Assembly (NCBI GenBank): GCA_028554645.1
Contig: JAQOOI010000022.1
Span: 1,178,001-1,242,000, forward strand
Reading direction: 5' to 3'
DNA length: 64,000 nucleotides
Source of the DNA: Omphalotus guepiniiformis
Taxonomy: Eukaryota > Basidiomycota > Agaricomycetes > Agaricales > Omphalotaceae
Shown here: piece by piece, positions 63,404-64,000 of the stretch
Layout: each line of letters opens with the position of its first letter
Numbering within the stretch: position 1 is the stretch's first letter
Notes under the pieces: model-generated
What the model saw: only the letters and a program-made list of their open reading frames with translations
What the model was told of the DNA's origin: nothing
The model's database searches: none
Program-made: the position numbers and the translations under genes

Positions 63404-64000
63404 ATGTCTTGTGTACTCTCATCCGCATATAAGCACCTCTTCAACCCCCGCGTTTTAAGCTGTTCCCCTCGTTTTTACAAACTCAACTTGTCGACAACGA
63501 CCGCAAAGATGTCTAATACGAATCAAAATGCAGCAGGCCTTCAACCGTCCGAGTCTAAAGGATTAGCAGAGCGTAGTATGCAACCACACGAGGAAGAAGT
63601 CGTCCAAGGAATCAAAGAGGTTTGATTGCTTATCTCCTCCCGGCGAGTTTGCTCACTTGCATGATTACTCTTACTAGATGTACGCATGTGCTCCCAAGGA
63701 GGCATGTATTGGCCCCATTTCATTTATTAGCTGTGTTCAAAACTCTTCATAGAATACTTTTTCCATCTACACTTCCGATGCTGTCTTTGAAGATCCTGTG
63801 GGCATCGCCAAAGGTCCGAAGTCTATCAAGGCACAATTCGTTGGTTTGACGAAGGTTGATAATTGTCAAATCTGAAGGTTGAGATCCTAACACCTTACTG
63901 ACCTTTCCCCTAGCTCTTCCCTCGTGCAGACATCACAAAATTCCGCATTTTAACCAACCCTTCAACCCTCTCCCCTAACACTCTCTTGATCGACCAAGAT
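63404..64000 (+). CDS. Conserved fungal NTF2/SnoaL-like protein (3' part outside window)
   Basis: Runs off the right edge. MSCVLSSAYKHLFNPRVLSC and FYKLNLSTTTAK form a possible mitochondrial leader; a later Met (MSNTNQNAAGLQP) is the alternative start. After an intron the frame reads MYACAPKE, and then NTFSIYTSDAVFEDPVGIAK, GPKSIKAQFVGLTK and LFPRADITKFRILTNPSTLS follow. The Y-x-x-DAVF-DPVGIA-G motif is that of a fungal NTF2-like family with unknown function. The intron at 63,702-63,752 appears to begin GC (AAGGAG/GCATGT); GT alternatives there create a stop. Divergent from GOS1 with 184 bases between starts. Confidence 0.75.

Overview
This window is nuclear DNA of a filamentous basidiomycete, most likely a mushroom-forming agaricomycete. 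The evidence is dense genes on both strands, many introns of about 50-60 bases, and several lineage-typical families: an XlnR-like Zn2Cys6 regulator, a TET/JBP-type dioxygenase, and the basidiomycete single-ORF DDE integrase. I see no prokaryotic-type operons, no CRISPR array and no viral genes.

Bases 1-13,352 hold six housekeeping genes. A DHX57-like DEAH helicase (cut by the window edge) and a Prp22/DHX8 splicing helicase lie head to head. They are followed by an Nxt1/NTF2-like protein, methionine aminopeptidase 2, an HSL-type alpha/beta hydrolase and an Isc1-type sphingolipid phospholipase C.

Bases about 13,350-26,700 form an accessory island. It has a HECT-type ubiquitin ligase-like gene converging on a TET/JBP-family 2-oxoglutarate/Fe(II) dioxygenase gene, with a 55-bp tandem repeat between them and short repeats clustered beyond the dioxygenase gene. 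Then come two decayed Hsp70 fragments and a DDE integrase gene with an intact D-D-E triad. The HECT plus TET pair looks like a mobile or formerly mobile module and is the most interesting part of the window.

Bases 26,700-51,930 return to cellular genes: a small membrane protein, Rib7 (riboflavin), an intron-containing tRNA-Glu, a RhoGEF, an Nbr1-type autophagy receptor with PB1, four ZZ fingers, FW domain and candidate LIR, an aminodeoxychorismate lyase (folate), Utp13 (SSU processome), a forkhead factor, a Zn2Cys6 factor, NipSnap, a glycosyltransferase-like membrane protein, and a MoaA-MoaC fusion (molybdenum cofactor) sharing a very short divergent promoter with the glycosyltransferase gene.

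Bases 51,930-64,000 contain a foldback MITE-like element, a repetitive secreted Ser/Thr/Cys-rich surface protein, an EF-hand aspartate/glutamate carrier, the tRNA methyltransferase Trm5, a TatD-family hydrolase, the Golgi SNARE Gos1, and the 5' part of a conserved NTF2-like protein. Exon structures were inferred by hand from splice sites and family similarity; start codons and small exons carry some uncertainty.
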